Assembly (NCBI RefSeq): GCF_030440515.1
Contig: NZ_CP076543.1
Location: 5,776,501-5,840,500 of the forward strand
Direction of reading: 5' to 3'
Source of the DNA: Streptomyces xanthophaeus
GTDB taxonomy: Bacteria > Actinomycetota > Actinomycetes > Streptomycetales > Streptomycetaceae
DNA length: 64,000 nt
Under the pieces are notes generated by a model, which was not told the origin of the DNA, made no database searches, and worked only from the letters and a program-made list of their open reading frames with translations. This document shows, one piece after another, positions 24,812-34,008 of the stretch. Made by a program: the position numbers and the translations under genes. Every line of letters begins with the position of its first letter. Position 1 is the stretch's first letter.

Positions 24812-27496
24812 CTACAGGCCGTAGCGCTCCCGGGCCTCCTTGACGGCGGACGCCGGCACCTCGCCACGGCGGGCGAGCTGGGCCAGCGCGGCCACCACGA
24901 TCGACTGGGCGTCGACACCGAAGTGGCGGCGGGCGCCCTCGCGGGTGTCGGAGAGGCCGAAGCCGTCCGTACCGAGCGAGGTGTAGTCCTGCTCCACCCA
25001 CTGGCTGATCTGGTCCGGGACCTGACGCATCCAGTCCGAGACGGCGAGCACCGGGCCGGCCGCGCCCTCCAGCGCGCGGGTGACGTACGGGGTGCGCACC
25101 TCGCCGCGCAGCAGCGCCTCGTCGCACTCCAGCGCCTCGCGCCGCAGCTCGCCCCAGGAGGTGGCGGACCAGACGTCGGCGGCCACGTTCCACTCGGCGG
25201 CCAGCAGCTTCTGCGCCTCCAGGATCCAGTGGATCGCCGTACCCGAGGCCATCAGCTGGACCTTGGGGGCGTCGGCGGCCGGGGCCGCCTCCGACAGGTC
25301 CGCCGCCGTGTTGAAGCGGTACAGGCCCTTGAGGATGCCCTCCTCCACGCCCTCCGGCATGGCGGGCTGCACCTTCGGCTCGTTGTAGACCGTCAGGTAG
25401 TAGAAGACGTCTTCCGGCGTCTCGCCGTACATCCGGCGCAGACCGTCCTTGACGATCACCGCGATCTCGTACGCGAAGGCCGGGTCGTAGTTGAGCGACG
25501 CCGGGTTCGTGGACGCGATCAGGTGCGAGTGGCCGTCCGCGTGCTGGAGGCCCTCACCGGTCAGCGTGGTGCGGCCGGCGGTGGCGCCGACGATGAAGCC
25601 CTTGCCGAGCTGGTCGGCGAGCTGCCACATCTGGTCGGCGGTGCGCTGCCAGCCGAACATCGAGTAGAAGATGTAGAACGGGATCATCGGCTCGCCGTGC
25701 GTCGCGTACGACGTGCAGGCGGCGATGAAGTCGGCCATGGCGCCGGCCTCGGTGATCCCCTCGTTGAGGATCTGGCCGTCCTTGGCTTCCTTGTAGTACA
25801 TGAGCTGGTCGCGGTCGACCGGCTCGTACGTCTGGCCCAGCGGCGAGTAGATGCCGGCCGACGGGAAGAGGGACTCCATACCGAAGGTGCGGGCCTCGTC
25901 GGGGACGATCGGCACCCAGCGCTTGCCGGTCTCCTTGTCCCGCATCAGGTCCTTGACGAGCCGGACGAAGGCCATGGTGGTGGCCATCTCCTGCTTGCCG
26001 GAGCCCTTGAGCAGCGGGGCGAAGGAACGGTCCGCGGGGGCGGGCAGCGCGACGTGCTTGACCTTGCGGGCCGGGGCCGGACCGCCGAGCGCCGCGCGGC
26101 GCTCGTTCAGGTACTGCACCTCGGGGCTGTTCGCGCCCGGGTGGCCGTACGGGACCTGGCCGTCGGCGAAGGCGCTGTCGGGGATCGGGAGGCCAAGGAG
26201 GTCACGCATGTCCTTGAACTCGTCGATCGTCAGCTTCTTCATCTGGTGGTTCGCGTTCTTCGACTCGAACCCGGCGCCCAGCGTGTAGCCCTTGACGGTC
26301 TGCGCGAGGATGACCGTCGGCGCACCCTTGTGCTCCAGGGCGGCCTTGTACGCGGCGTAGACCTTGCGGGGCTCGTGGCCGCCGCGGGAGGAGTGGAAGC
26401 ACTCGGCGATCTTCGCGTCGGACAGTACGCCCGCCAGCTGCACGAGGTCGGCGTTGGCGCCGAAGAAGTGCTGGCGGATGTAGGCCACGTCGCGGGTCGC
26501 GTACGTCTGGAACTGCGCGTCCGGTACCTCGCGCAGGCGGCGTACGAGGGCGCCCGTGGTGTCGAGCTGGAACAGCTCGTCCCAGGCGGAGCCCCACAGC
26601 GACTTGATGACGTTCCAGCCGGCGCCGCGGAACTGGGCCTCCAGCTCCTGGACCACGCGGAAGTTGGCGCGGACCGGACCGTCGAGGCGCTGCAGGTTGC
26701 AGTTGATGACGAAGGTCAGGTTGTCGAGCTGCTCGCGGGAGGCGAGGGCCAGGGCGGCGGTCGACTCGGGCTCGTCCATCTCGCCGTCGCCCAGGAAGGC
26801 CCAGACGTGCGAGTTGGCGGTGTCCTTGATGCTCCGGTTCTGCAGGTAGCGGTTGAAACGCGCCTGGTAGATCGCGGAGAGCGGGCCGAGGCCCATGGAC
26901 ACCGTCGGGAACTCCCACAGCCACGGCAGGCGCCGCGGGTGCGGGTAGGACGGCAGGCCGTTGCCGCCGGACTCCTGGCGGAAGTTGTCGAGCTGCTGCT
27001 CGGAGACGCGTCCGTCGAGGAACGCGCGGGCGTAGATGCCGGGGGAGGCGTGGCCCTGGATGTAGAGCTGGTCGCCCGATCCGTCGGCCTCCTTCCCGCG
27101 GAAGAAGTGCTGGAAGCCGGTCTCGTAGAGCCACGCGGCGGAGGCGAAGGTGGCGATGTGGCCGCCGACGCCGTACTTGGAGCCGCGGGTCACCATGGCG
27201 GCCGCGTTCCAGCGGTTCCATGCGGTGATCCGGGCTTCCATCTCCTCGTCGCCGGGGAACTCGGGCTCCGCGGCGGTGGGGATGGTGTTGACGTAGTCCG
27301 TCTCCAGCAGCTTGGGCAGGGCGAGGCCGGCGGCCTCGGCGTGCTGGAGCGTGCGGCGGAGCAGGTATTCGGCGCGGCGCGTACCGGCGGCCTGTGCGAC
27401 GGCGTCGAGGGAGGCCGCCCATTCGGCGGTCTCCTCGGTGTCGCGGTCCGGGAGCTGGTCGAGCTCGCTCGGAAGCTTTCCTACGGGGTCGGACAT
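24812..27496 (-). CDS. aceE: Pyruvate dehydrogenase E1 component (homodimeric type)
   Basis: 894 residues. E1 decarboxylates pyruvate with thiamine diphosphate and acetylates the lipoyl domains of the complex. Seen: [40 protein letters not shown], the ThDP-binding [10 protein letters not shown] at about 236-245, [15 protein letters not shown] and [27 protein letters not shown] in the C-terminal half. ATG at 27496 gives the usual family start MSDPVGKLP; a frame extending to 28006 runs through the promoter and into the GntR gene. Its control is probably by the adjacent GntR protein through the palindrome at 27601. Confidence 0.96.
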   Translation of the reverse strand: MSDPVGKLPSELDQLPDRDTEETAEWAASLDAVAQAAGTRRAEYLLRRTLQHAEAAGLALPKLLETDYVNTIPTAAEPEFPGDEEMEARITAWNRWNAAAMVTRGSKYGVGGHIATFASAAWLYETGFQHFFRGKEADGSGDQLYIQGHASPGIYARAFLDGRVSEQQLDNFRQESGGNGLPSYPHPRRLPWLWEFPTVSMGLGPLSAIYQARFNRYLQNRSIKDTANSHVWAFLGDGEMDEPESTAALALASREQLDNLTFVINCNLQRLDGPVRANFRVVQELEAQFRGAGWNVIKSLWGSAWDELFQLDTTGALVRRLREVPDAQFQTYATRDVAYIRQHFFGANADLVQLAGVLSDAKIAECFHSSRGGHEPRKVYAAYKAALEHKGAPTVILAQTVKGYTLGAGFESKNANHQMKKLTIDEFKDMRDLLGLPIPDSAFADGQVPYGHPGANSPEVQYLNERRAALGGPAPARKVKHVALPAPADRSFAPLLKGSGKQEMATTMAFVRLVKDLMRDKETGKRWVPIVPDEARTFGMESLFPSAGIYSPLGQTYEPVDRDQLMYYKEAKDGQILNEGITEAGAMADFIAACTSYATHGEPMIPFYIFYSMFGWQRTADQMWQLADQLGKGFIVGATAGRTTLTGEGLQHADGHSHLIASTNPASLNYDPAFAYEIAVIVKDGLRRMYGETPEDVFYYLTVYNEPKVQPAMPEGVEEGILKGLYRFNTAADLSEAAPAADAPKVQLMASGTAIHWILEAQKLLAAEWNVAADVWSATSWGELRREALECDEALLRGEVRTPYVTRALEGAAGPVLAVSDWMRQVPDQISQWVEQDYTSLGTDGFGLSDTREGARRHFGVDAQSIVVAALAQLARRGEVPASAVKEARERYGL

Positions 27497-27600
27497 TGCT
27501 GTGCGCCGCCTTCCGGACAAAGGAGAGGTGGTGAAAAAATCCCTGACGGGCAGGACAGGGTCGGTGGACCTGGTTGAGGTCCGCGACGACTGTAAATCGC

Positions 27601-27617
27601 TGATCGATGATCGATCA
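27601..27617. promoter_or_regulatory. Perfect palindromic operator candidate upstream of aceE
   Basis: TGATCGATGATCGATCA: 8-base arms with one central base, 105 bases upstream of the aceE start and next to the GntR-family gene. Size and symmetry suit a GntR/FCD dimer. Confidence 0.6.
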
Positions 27618-27655
27618 AATGAAAGTGACAAAGAAACGTCCATCCGGCGAAAGTC

Positions 27656-27690
27656 GGCACCGCGTGCCAGAGAAAAAGGCACGCGGTGCC
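27656..27690 (-). terminator. Terminator of the GntR gene
   Basis: 13-bp perfect stem (27656-27668 with 27678-27690) with an A-rich (T-rich on the minus strand) loop, 37 bases after the GntR stop. Confidence 0.65.
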
Positions 27691-27726
27691 GGTCAAATGC
27701 GGACGAACAGGCGCTCTCGCAGTGGA

Positions 27727-28353
27727 TCAAGCGCGCGGGGCGCACCCCAGGACATGCCGCTTCACGAGCAGCCCGATGTCCGGATCCTGACTGCGGAACG
27801 CCTCGACGAGGGCCTCGTGCTCCTCGGCGTACGACTTCTGGACGGTCCCCAGCCAGCGGATGGACAGCGCCGTGAAGACCTCGATGCCCAGGCTCTCCCA
27901 GGTGTGCAGCAGCACGCTGTTCCCGGCCGCCCGCACCATCTCCCGGTGGAACCCGACGGTGTGCCGCACCTGCGCGGTCCCGTCCTCGGTCCGGTCGGCC
28001 TCCCACAGCGCCGCCACGTGCGGCTCCAGCGCCGAGCAGTCGCTCGCCAGCCGCGGCGCGGCCAGCTCGGCCGCGATCTGCTCCAGACCGGCCCGGACCG
28101 GGTAGATCTCCTCCAGGTCGGCCGCGGAGAGGTTCCGTACGCGCACGCCCTTGTTCGGTGCCGACTCGATCAGCCGCAGCGTCTCCAGCTCGCGCAGGGC
28201 CTCCCGTACGGGGGTCTGGCTGACCTCCAGCTCCACGGCGATCCGGCGCTCGACGATCCGCTCGCCGGGCTTCCAGCGCCCGCTGACGATCCCCTCCACG
28301 ATGTGCTCGCGGATCTGCTCGCGCAGCGAGTGCACGACGGGTGGGGTGATCAT
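27727..28353 (-). CDS. GntR-family regulator with FCD domain
   Basis: 208 residues. The GntR winged helix is [55 protein letters not shown], with an FCD effector domain after it ([42 protein letters not shown]). FCD regulators respond to small carboxylates. It sits just upstream of aceE on the same strand, separated by a terminator, and is a good candidate for pyruvate-responsive control of aceE. The closing residues ([11 protein letters not shown]) match the loose end of FCD proteins. Confidence 0.88.
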   Translation of the reverse strand: MITPPVVHSLREQIREHIVEGIVSGRWKPGERIVERRIAVELEVSQTPVREALRELETLRLIESAPNKGVRVRNLSAADLEEIYPVRAGLEQIAAELAAPRLASDCSALEPHVAALWEADRTEDGTAQVRHTVGFHREMVRAAGNSVLLHTWESLGIEVFTALSIRWLGTVQKSYAEEHEALVEAFRSQDPDIGLLVKRHVLGCAPRA

Positions 28354-28505
28354 CGGGGCTTCATCTCCTGTAGGGGCAATGCATCGCTTCGATGCGTAGA
28401 CAATACGGCCGAGTAGCCCCCACCGGATGCGTTCCCGGTCGCGGACGCCGGGTGAGGCTGGTTACAACAGGCTCCGGACCAGGGCTCCGAGAGGGATACG
28501 ACGAC

Positions 28506-28542
28506 GGCGCCCCCGCCCGGAGGTGTTCCGGGCGGGGGCGCC
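28506..28542 (-). terminator. sucB terminator
   Basis: 16-bp perfect stem (28506-28521 with 28527-28542), 36 bases beyond the sucB stop. Confidence 0.8.
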
Positions 28543-28578
28543 GTGCCGTGTGCGACGGCCGGGGCCGTGCGGTGACCC

Positions 28579-30372
28579 TTACAGGCCGAGCTCGACCTCG
28601 AACTCGCCGGCTTCGAGGATCGCCTTGACGGCCGAGAGGTACCGGGCCGCGTCCGCGCCGTCCACCAGGCGGTGGTCGTAGGACAGGGTCAGGTACGTCA
28701 TGTCGCGGATGCCGATGTTGGTGCCCTCGGCGGTCTCGATGACCACCGGGCGCTTCACCGTGGCACCGATGCCCAGGATGGCGACCTGGTTCGGGGGCAC
28801 GATGACCGTGTCGAACAGCGCACCGCGCGAGCCGGTGTTGCTGATGGTGAAGGTCGCGCCCGACAGCTCGTCCGGCGTGATCTTGTTGCCGCGGACCTTG
28901 GCGGCCAGGTCGGCGGTCGCCTTGGAGATGCCCGCCAGGTTGAGGTCACCGGCACCCTTGATGACCGGGGTCATCAGGCCCTTCTCGGAGTCCACGGCGA
29001 TGCCGATGTTCTCCGAGTCGAAGTAGGTGATGGTGCCCTCGTCCTCGTTGATCCGGGCGTTGACGACCGCGTGGGCCTTCAGCGCCTGGGCCGCGGCCTT
29101 GACGAAGAACGGCATCGGCGAGAGCTTGACGCCCTCACGGGCCAGGAACGCGCCCTTGGCCTTCTCGCGCAGCTTCATGATCTTGGTGATGTCCACCTCG
29201 ACCACGGAGCTGAGCTGGGCCTGCGAGTGCAGGGCCTTCATCATGTTGTCGCCGATGACCTTGCGCATGCGGGTCATCTTGACGGTCTGACCGCGCAGCT
29301 CGGACACCGCGGCGGCCGGAGCCTTCGCGGCCGGAGCGGCGGCGGCCGGCGCCGGGGCGGCAGCGGCGGCCTTGGCGGCCTCGGCGGCGGCCAGGACGTC
29401 CTGCTTGCGGATACGGCCACCGACACCGGTGCCCGAGACCGTGGACAGGTTGACGCCGGACTCCGAGGCGAGCTTGCGCACCAGCGGGGTCACGTACGCG
29501 GCCTCGTCACCGGCGGACGCCGGAGCGGAGGCCGGGGCGACCGGAGCCGGGGCGGCCGGAGCGGCCGGGGCCGGAGCGGCCACCGGGGCGGCGGCCTGGA
29601 CCGGAGCCGGAGCGGCGACCGGAGCGGCCGGGGCGACCGGAGCCGGAGCGGCGACCGGGGCAGCCGGGGCGACCGGGGCCGGAGCGGCCACGGGGGCCGG
29701 GGCGGCAGCCGGAGCCGGGGCGGCCGGAGCGGCCGGAGCGGCGCCGGCGACGCCGATGACGGCCAGACGGGCGCCGACCTCGGCGGTCTCGTCCTCGCCG
29801 ACCAGGATCTCCAGCAGCGTGCCGGAGACCGGCGCCGGGATCTCGGTGTCGACCTTGTCCGTGGAGACCTCGAGCAGCGGCTCGTCGGCCTCGACGGACT
29901 CGCCGACCTGCTTCAGCCAGCGGGTGACGGTGCCCTCGGTGACGGACTCGCCCAGGGCGGGGAGCACGACATCGGTGCCGGACGCGGCATGGCCCCCGGC
30001 AGTCTCAGCAACGGGCGCCTCGGCGACGGGAGCCGGAGCCGCGGGGGCCTCGGCGACCGGGGCCGGAGCGGCGGCGGGGGCCTCGGCGGCGGCCGGCTCG
30101 GCGGCCGGAGCCGCAGCAGCGGCCGGAGCGCCGGAGCCGTCGTCGATGACGGCCAGCTCGGCGCCGACCTCGACGGTCTCGTCCTCGGCGACCTTGATGG
30201 AGGCCAGGATGCCCGACACGGGGGAGGGGATCTCGGTGTCGACCTTGTCGGTCGAGACCTCGAGCAGCGGCTCGTCGGCCTCGACGCGCTCGCCCTCGGC
30301 CTTCAGCCAGCGGGTGACAGTGCCCTCGGTGACGCTCTCACCGAGCGCCGGAAGGGTTACGGAAACCGACAT
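28579..30372 (-). CDS. sucB: Dihydrolipoamide acyltransferase (E2) with two lipoyl domains
   Basis: 597 residues. Two nearly identical lipoyl domains, each with [12 protein letters not shown]; modified lysines at about K43 and K173. Long Ala/Pro linkers connect them to a peripheral-subunit-binding domain ([22 protein letters not shown]) and the catalytic domain with the active-site [17 protein letters not shown]. In actinobacteria this E2 may serve pyruvate and 2-oxoglutarate dehydrogenases; the name sucB follows common use, and acetyl transfer with the E1 at 24812 is possible. It is in an operon with lpdA, 54 bases downstream of it. Lipoylation is presumably by LipB/LipA. Confidence 0.92.
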   Translation of the reverse strand: MSVSVTLPALGESVTEGTVTRWLKAEGERVEADEPLLEVSTDKVDTEIPSPVSGILASIKVAEDETVEVGAELAVIDDGSGAPAAAAAPAAEPAAAEAPAAAPAPVAEAPAAPAPVAEAPVAETAGGHAASGTDVVLPALGESVTEGTVTRWLKQVGESVEADEPLLEVSTDKVDTEIPAPVSGTLLEILVGEDETAEVGARLAVIGVAGAAPAAPAAPAPAAAPAPVAAPAPVAPAAPVAAPAPVAPAAPVAAPAPVQAAAPVAAPAPAAPAAPAPVAPASAPASAGDEAAYVTPLVRKLASESGVNLSTVSGTGVGGRIRKQDVLAAAEAAKAAAAAPAPAAAAPAAKAPAAAVSELRGQTVKMTRMRKVIGDNMMKALHSQAQLSSVVEVDITKIMKLREKAKGAFLAREGVKLSPMPFFVKAAAQALKAHAVVNARINEDEGTITYFDSENIGIAVDSEKGLMTPVIKGAGDLNLAGISKATADLAAKVRGNKITPDELSGATFTISNTGSRGALFDTVIVPPNQVAILGIGATVKRPVVIETAEGTNIGIRDMTYLTLSYDHRLVDGADAARYLSAVKAILEAGEFEVELGL

Positions 30373-30426
30373 GGTTTCAGTTGCTCCTAACGAATGTGCG
30401 GAAGTGGTCGTCGCGCCCGTGACGAA

Positions 30427-31815
30427 TTAGTCGTGGGAGTGAAGCGGCTTGCCGGCGAGGGCCAGGTGGGCCTCGCCCATCGCTTCGTTCTGGGTCGGGT
30501 GCGCGTGGATGAGCTGCGCGACCTCGGCCGGCAGAGCTTCCCAGTTGTAGATCAGCTGGGCCTCGCCGACCTGCTCGCCCATCCGGTCACCGACCATGTG
30601 GACGCCGACCACGGCACCGTCCTTGACCTGGACGAGCTTGATCTCGCCCGCGGTCTTGAGGATCTTGCTCTTGCCGTTGCCCGCCAGGTTGTACTTCAGG
30701 GCCACGACCTTGTCCGCGCCGTAGATCTCCTTGGCCTTGGCCTCGGTGATGCCGACGGAAGCGACCTCGGGGTGGCAGTAGGTGACGCGCGGGACACCGT
30801 CGTAGTCGATCGGGACGGCCTTGAGGCCGGCCAGACGCTCTGCGACCAGGATGCCCTCGGCGAAGCCGACGTGCGCGAGCTGGAGGGTGGGGACGAGGTC
30901 ACCGACGGCCGAGATGGTCGGCACGTTGGTCTGCATGTACTCGTCGACCAGGACGTAGCCGCGGTCCATCGCGACGCCCTGCTCCTCGTAGCCCAGACCC
31001 TGCGAGACGGGGCCGCGACCCACCGCGACCAGCAGCACCTCGGCCTCGAAGGTCTTGCCGTCGACCAGCGTCACGCGGACGCCGTTCTCCGTGTACTCGG
31101 CCTTGTCGAAGAAGGTGCCCAGGTTGAACTTGATGCCGCGCTTGCGGAACGCGCGCTCCAGCAGCTTCGAGCTGTTCTCGTCCTCGACCGGCACGAGGTG
31201 CTTGAGGCCCTCGATGACGGTGATGTCGGAACCGAAGGACTTCCACGCCGAGGCGAACTCGACGCCGATGACGCCGCCGCCCAGGACGATCGCCGACTCG
31301 GGGACGCGGTCCAGGACCAGCGCGTGGTCCGAGGAGATGATGCGGTTGCCGTCGATGTTCAGGCCCGGCAGCGACTTCGGCACGGAGCCGGTCGCCAGCA
31401 GGATGTGGCGGCCCTGGATGCGCCGGCCGTTCACGTCGACGGAAGTCGGGGAGGAGAGGCGGCCCTCTCCCTCGATGTAGGTCACCTTGCGGGAGGCGAC
31501 CAGGCCCTGCAGACCCTTGTACAGGCCCGAGATGACCTCGTCCTTGTACTTGTGGACACCCGCGATGTCGATTCCCTCGAAGGAGGTCTTGACACCGAAC
31601 TGGGCGGCTTCACGAGCCTGGTCCGCGATCTCGCCCGCGTGCAGCAGAGCCTTCGTGGGGATGCAGCCGTTGTGCAGGCAGGTGCCGCCGAGCTTGTTCT
31701 TCTCGATCAGGGCAACGTCCAGACCCAGCTGGGATGCGCGCAGCGCCGCGGCGTAACCGCCACTGCCACCGCCGAGGATCACTAGGTCGAAAACGGTGCT
31801 GGCGTCGTTCGCCAC
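30427..31815 (-). CDS. lpdA: Dihydrolipoyl dehydrogenase (E3)
   Basis: 462 residues. Flavoprotein that reoxidises dihydrolipoyl groups with NAD. FAD motif FDLVILGGGSGGYAAALRA, redox-active disulfide C46/C51 in GGTCLHNGCIPTK, NAD-binding VLGGGVIGVEFASAW, FAD-binding TISAVGDL and the C-terminal catalytic His-Glu region HAHPTQNEAMGEA. GTG at 31815 has GGAGG seven bases upstream. It is transcribed before sucB. Repeats upstream at 32015-32041 may control it. Confidence 0.96.
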   Translation of the reverse strand: MANDASTVFDLVILGGGSGGYAAALRASQLGLDVALIEKNKLGGTCLHNGCIPTKALLHAGEIADQAREAAQFGVKTSFEGIDIAGVHKYKDEVISGLYKGLQGLVASRKVTYIEGEGRLSSPTSVDVNGRRIQGRHILLATGSVPKSLPGLNIDGNRIISSDHALVLDRVPESAIVLGGGVIGVEFASAWKSFGSDITVIEGLKHLVPVEDENSSKLLERAFRKRGIKFNLGTFFDKAEYTENGVRVTLVDGKTFEAEVLLVAVGRGPVSQGLGYEEQGVAMDRGYVLVDEYMQTNVPTISAVGDLVPTLQLAHVGFAEGILVAERLAGLKAVPIDYDGVPRVTYCHPEVASVGITEAKAKEIYGADKVVALKYNLAGNGKSKILKTAGEIKLVQVKDGAVVGVHMVGDRMGEQVGEAQLIYNWEALPAEVAQLIHAHPTQNEAMGEAHLALAGKPLHSHD

Positions 31816-32014
31816 GTCACGTCCTCCATGCATGTGCGCCGGGCACCGGTCCTCTGTGACCGGGCGGCGGCTGGTATACGGCCGCTTGTTTCTTCGGCCC
31901 TGTGGTGGGGGCCCTGTCCTGCCGAGAACCCATCTTCGCATTTGTCGGGGGAACGCGGGACGCCGGGCCCACGATGTGATCGGGCGATCCTCCCGGACCG
32001 GGGGTTACCGAGGC

Positions 32015-32041
32015 GTAGGTACCTACCGAGATACCTACCGA
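32015..32041. promoter_or_regulatory. Repeat cluster upstream of lpdA
   Basis: Perfect 12-base palindrome GTAGGTACCTAC (32015-32026), overlapping two direct copies of TACCTACCGA (32020-32029 and 32032-32041) with a 12-base period. It lies 200 bases upstream of lpdA in the pepA-lpdA gap, the only complex repeat there. Confidence 0.5.
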
Positions 32042-32066
32042 TTCCTTCAGGTTTCGTCGTGAGACG

Positions 32067-32103
32067 GACGCACCCCGGGCCCTGACCCGGCCCGGGGTGC
32101 GTC
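32067..32103 (-). terminator. pepA terminator
   Basis: 15-bp perfect stem (32067-32081 with 32089-32103), 21 bases after the pepA stop. Confidence 0.8.
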
Positions 32104-32124
32104 ACGTCACATCGAACGGAGCAA

Positions 32125-33663
32125 TCAGCCCAGGTCGCCCGTGGCCGTGCGCTCGGCGAGACGCACCAGGGTGCGGACGGCGGAGCCGGTGCCGCCCTTG
32201 GGGGTGTAGCCGTGCGGCGCGCCCTCGTGGAAGGCCGGGCCGGCGATGTCGAGGTGGGCCCAGGTGATGCCCTCGCCGACGAACTCCTGCAGGAAGAGGC
32301 CGGCCACCAGGCCGCCGCCCATGCGGACACCCATGTTCGCGATGTCGGCGGTGGGGGAGTCCATGGTCTTGCGCAGCTCGGCGGGGAGCGGCATCGGCCA
32401 GGAGGACTCGCCGACCTCCTCGGCGATCTCGTGGATCGACGTGCGGAAGGCGTCGTCGTTGGCCATGATCCCGAAGGTGCGGTCGCCGAGGGCGAGCACC
32501 ATGGCGCCGGTCAGGGTGGCGACGTCGACGATCGCGTCCGGGTTGTCCTCGGAGGCCTTGGTCAGCGCGTCACCGAGGACCAGACGGCCCTCGGCGTCCG
32601 TGTTGAGGACCTCGACGGTCTTGCCGCTGTACATGCGCAGCACGTCACCGGGCTTGGTGGCGGAGCCGGACGGCATGTTCTCGGCGAGCGCGAGCCAGCC
32701 GGTGACGTTGACCCGCAGGCCCAGCTTCGCGGCCGCGACGACGGAGGCGAAGACGGCGGCGGCGCCGGCCATGTCGCACTTCATCGTCTCGTTGTGGCCG
32801 GCCGGCTTCAGGGAGATGCCGCCCGAGTCGTAGGTGATGCCCTTGCCGACGAAGGCCAGGGTCTTCTCCGCCTTGGGGTGCGTGTAGGTGAGCTTCACCA
32901 GGCGCGGCAGGTTCTCGGAGCCCTTGCCGACGCCCATGATGCCGCCGAAGCCACCCTTGATCAGGGCCTTCTCGTCCAGCACCTGGACCTTGATGCCGTT
33001 CTCCTTCGCGGCCGCGGAGGCGACCGCGGCGAAGGCCTCGGGGGTCAGGTCGTTCGGCGGGGTGTTGACCAGGTCACGGGCGACGTTGACCTCGGCCGCC
33101 ACGATCTCGGCGCGCTCGGCGGCGGCCTTGTGCTCCTTGTCGCGGGGCTTGGCGCCCAGCAGGGCCACCTCGGCCAGCGGGGCCTTCGGGGCAGCGCCCT
33201 TGGCCTCCTTGCGGGCCTTGTTCTCGCCGCCCTGGTAGGCGGTGAAGGCGTAGGCGCCCAGCAGGGCGCCCTCGGCGACGGCGGTGACGGCCGAGGCGTC
33301 CTCCAGCGGGAGGGCGAAGGCGGCCTTCTTGCTGCCGTGCAGCGCGCGGGCGGCGGCGCCGGCGGCGCGGCGCAGCACCTCCTCGTCGAACGACTCGTCC
33401 TTCTCGGGGACGGAGCCGAGCCCCACCGCCAGCACGACCGGGACCTTGAGGCCCGCCGGGGCCGGCAGCTTGGTGATCTCGCCTTCGGCGCCGGAGGCGC
33501 CCAGCGCGTCGAGGACGCCGGCGAGCTTACCGTCGAACGCCTTGTCCACGGCCTCGGCGCCTGCGGCGACGATCGGTCCCTTGGGGCCCTTCGCCACGCC
33601 GACCACGAGGGCGTCGGCGCGGAGCGTCGCCGCGCCGGCAGTGCTGAGAGTCAGAGCAGTCAC
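32125..33663 (-). CDS. pepA: Leucyl aminopeptidase (M17)
   Basis: 512 residues. N-terminal regulatory domain, then the M17 catalytic domain. Metal and active-site motifs: VGKGITYDSGGISLKP (Lys and Asp), MKCDMAGAAAVF, and the signature NTDAEGRLVLGDAL with metal-binding Asp/Glu and catalytic Arg. It removes N-terminal residues from cytoplasmic peptides using two divalent metals. It is upstream of lpdA on the same strand but separated by a terminator and about 250 bases. ATG start at 33663. Confidence 0.95.
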   Translation of the reverse strand: MTALTLSTAGAATLRADALVVGVAKGPKGPIVAAGAEAVDKAFDGKLAGVLDALGASGAEGEITKLPAPAGLKVPVVLAVGLGSVPEKDESFDEEVLRRAAGAAARALHGSKKAAFALPLEDASAVTAVAEGALLGAYAFTAYQGGENKARKEAKGAAPKAPLAEVALLGAKPRDKEHKAAAERAEIVAAEVNVARDLVNTPPNDLTPEAFAAVASAAAKENGIKVQVLDEKALIKGGFGGIMGVGKGSENLPRLVKLTYTHPKAEKTLAFVGKGITYDSGGISLKPAGHNETMKCDMAGAAAVFASVVAAAKLGLRVNVTGWLALAENMPSGSATKPGDVLRMYSGKTVEVLNTDAEGRLVLGDALTKASEDNPDAIVDVATLTGAMVLALGDRTFGIMANDDAFRTSIHEIAEEVGESSWPMPLPAELRKTMDSPTADIANMGVRMGGGLVAGLFLQEFVGEGITWAHLDIAGPAFHEGAPHGYTPKGGTGSAVRTLVRLAERTATGDLG

Positions 33664-34008
33664 GGTGGTGAAGTCTCGCTTCCGTTTGTGTGTGTGGGCC
33701 GAGTGGGTGGACGGCCATCCGTAGCGATCGTATTCGGGCCCGACGGCCGCCAGAAATGAGCCTACGCGTACGCGCTCGTCCGTACGTCACTCGAAGGTTT
33801 GGCAAGTTGTTCGATCAAGAGGCCGTCAGGTTCACCCATCTGTGGACTCTGCTCCAGGTTTGCCTCGTAGGCCTGACGAGGTCCGAAAGACTCGGTCCAC
33901 TCTCGCAAGGGGACGCGGGGTTCCTTTGCATGATTTCCACAGAGCCTCCCAGGCCCGGCCGTCCGCCAAGGGCCGAGTCGAGGGACGCCTGCGGGGGGAA
34001 AGGCCGAA
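33664..34008. other. Gene-free divergent promoter region
   Basis: 345 bases between pepA and the polysaccharide locus. It holds a short inverted repeat around GTAGGCCTGACGAGG (33863-33885) and AT-richer patches near 33797-33815. No gene, known operator or riboswitch is recognised, so control of the locus cannot be read from it. Confidence 0.5.

Noticed and set aside
24521..27577. 1018-codon open frame on the plus strand opposite aceE
   Set aside because: It is the antisense of a high-GC gene. The translation is Arg/Gly/Leu-rich and without family features, while the minus strand encodes a clear pyruvate dehydrogenase E1.
29500..30130. Repetitive Ala/Pro coding tract in sucB as a possible tandem-repeat array
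   Set aside because: It is the flexible interdomain linker normal for E2 acyltransferases, and the frame is intact.
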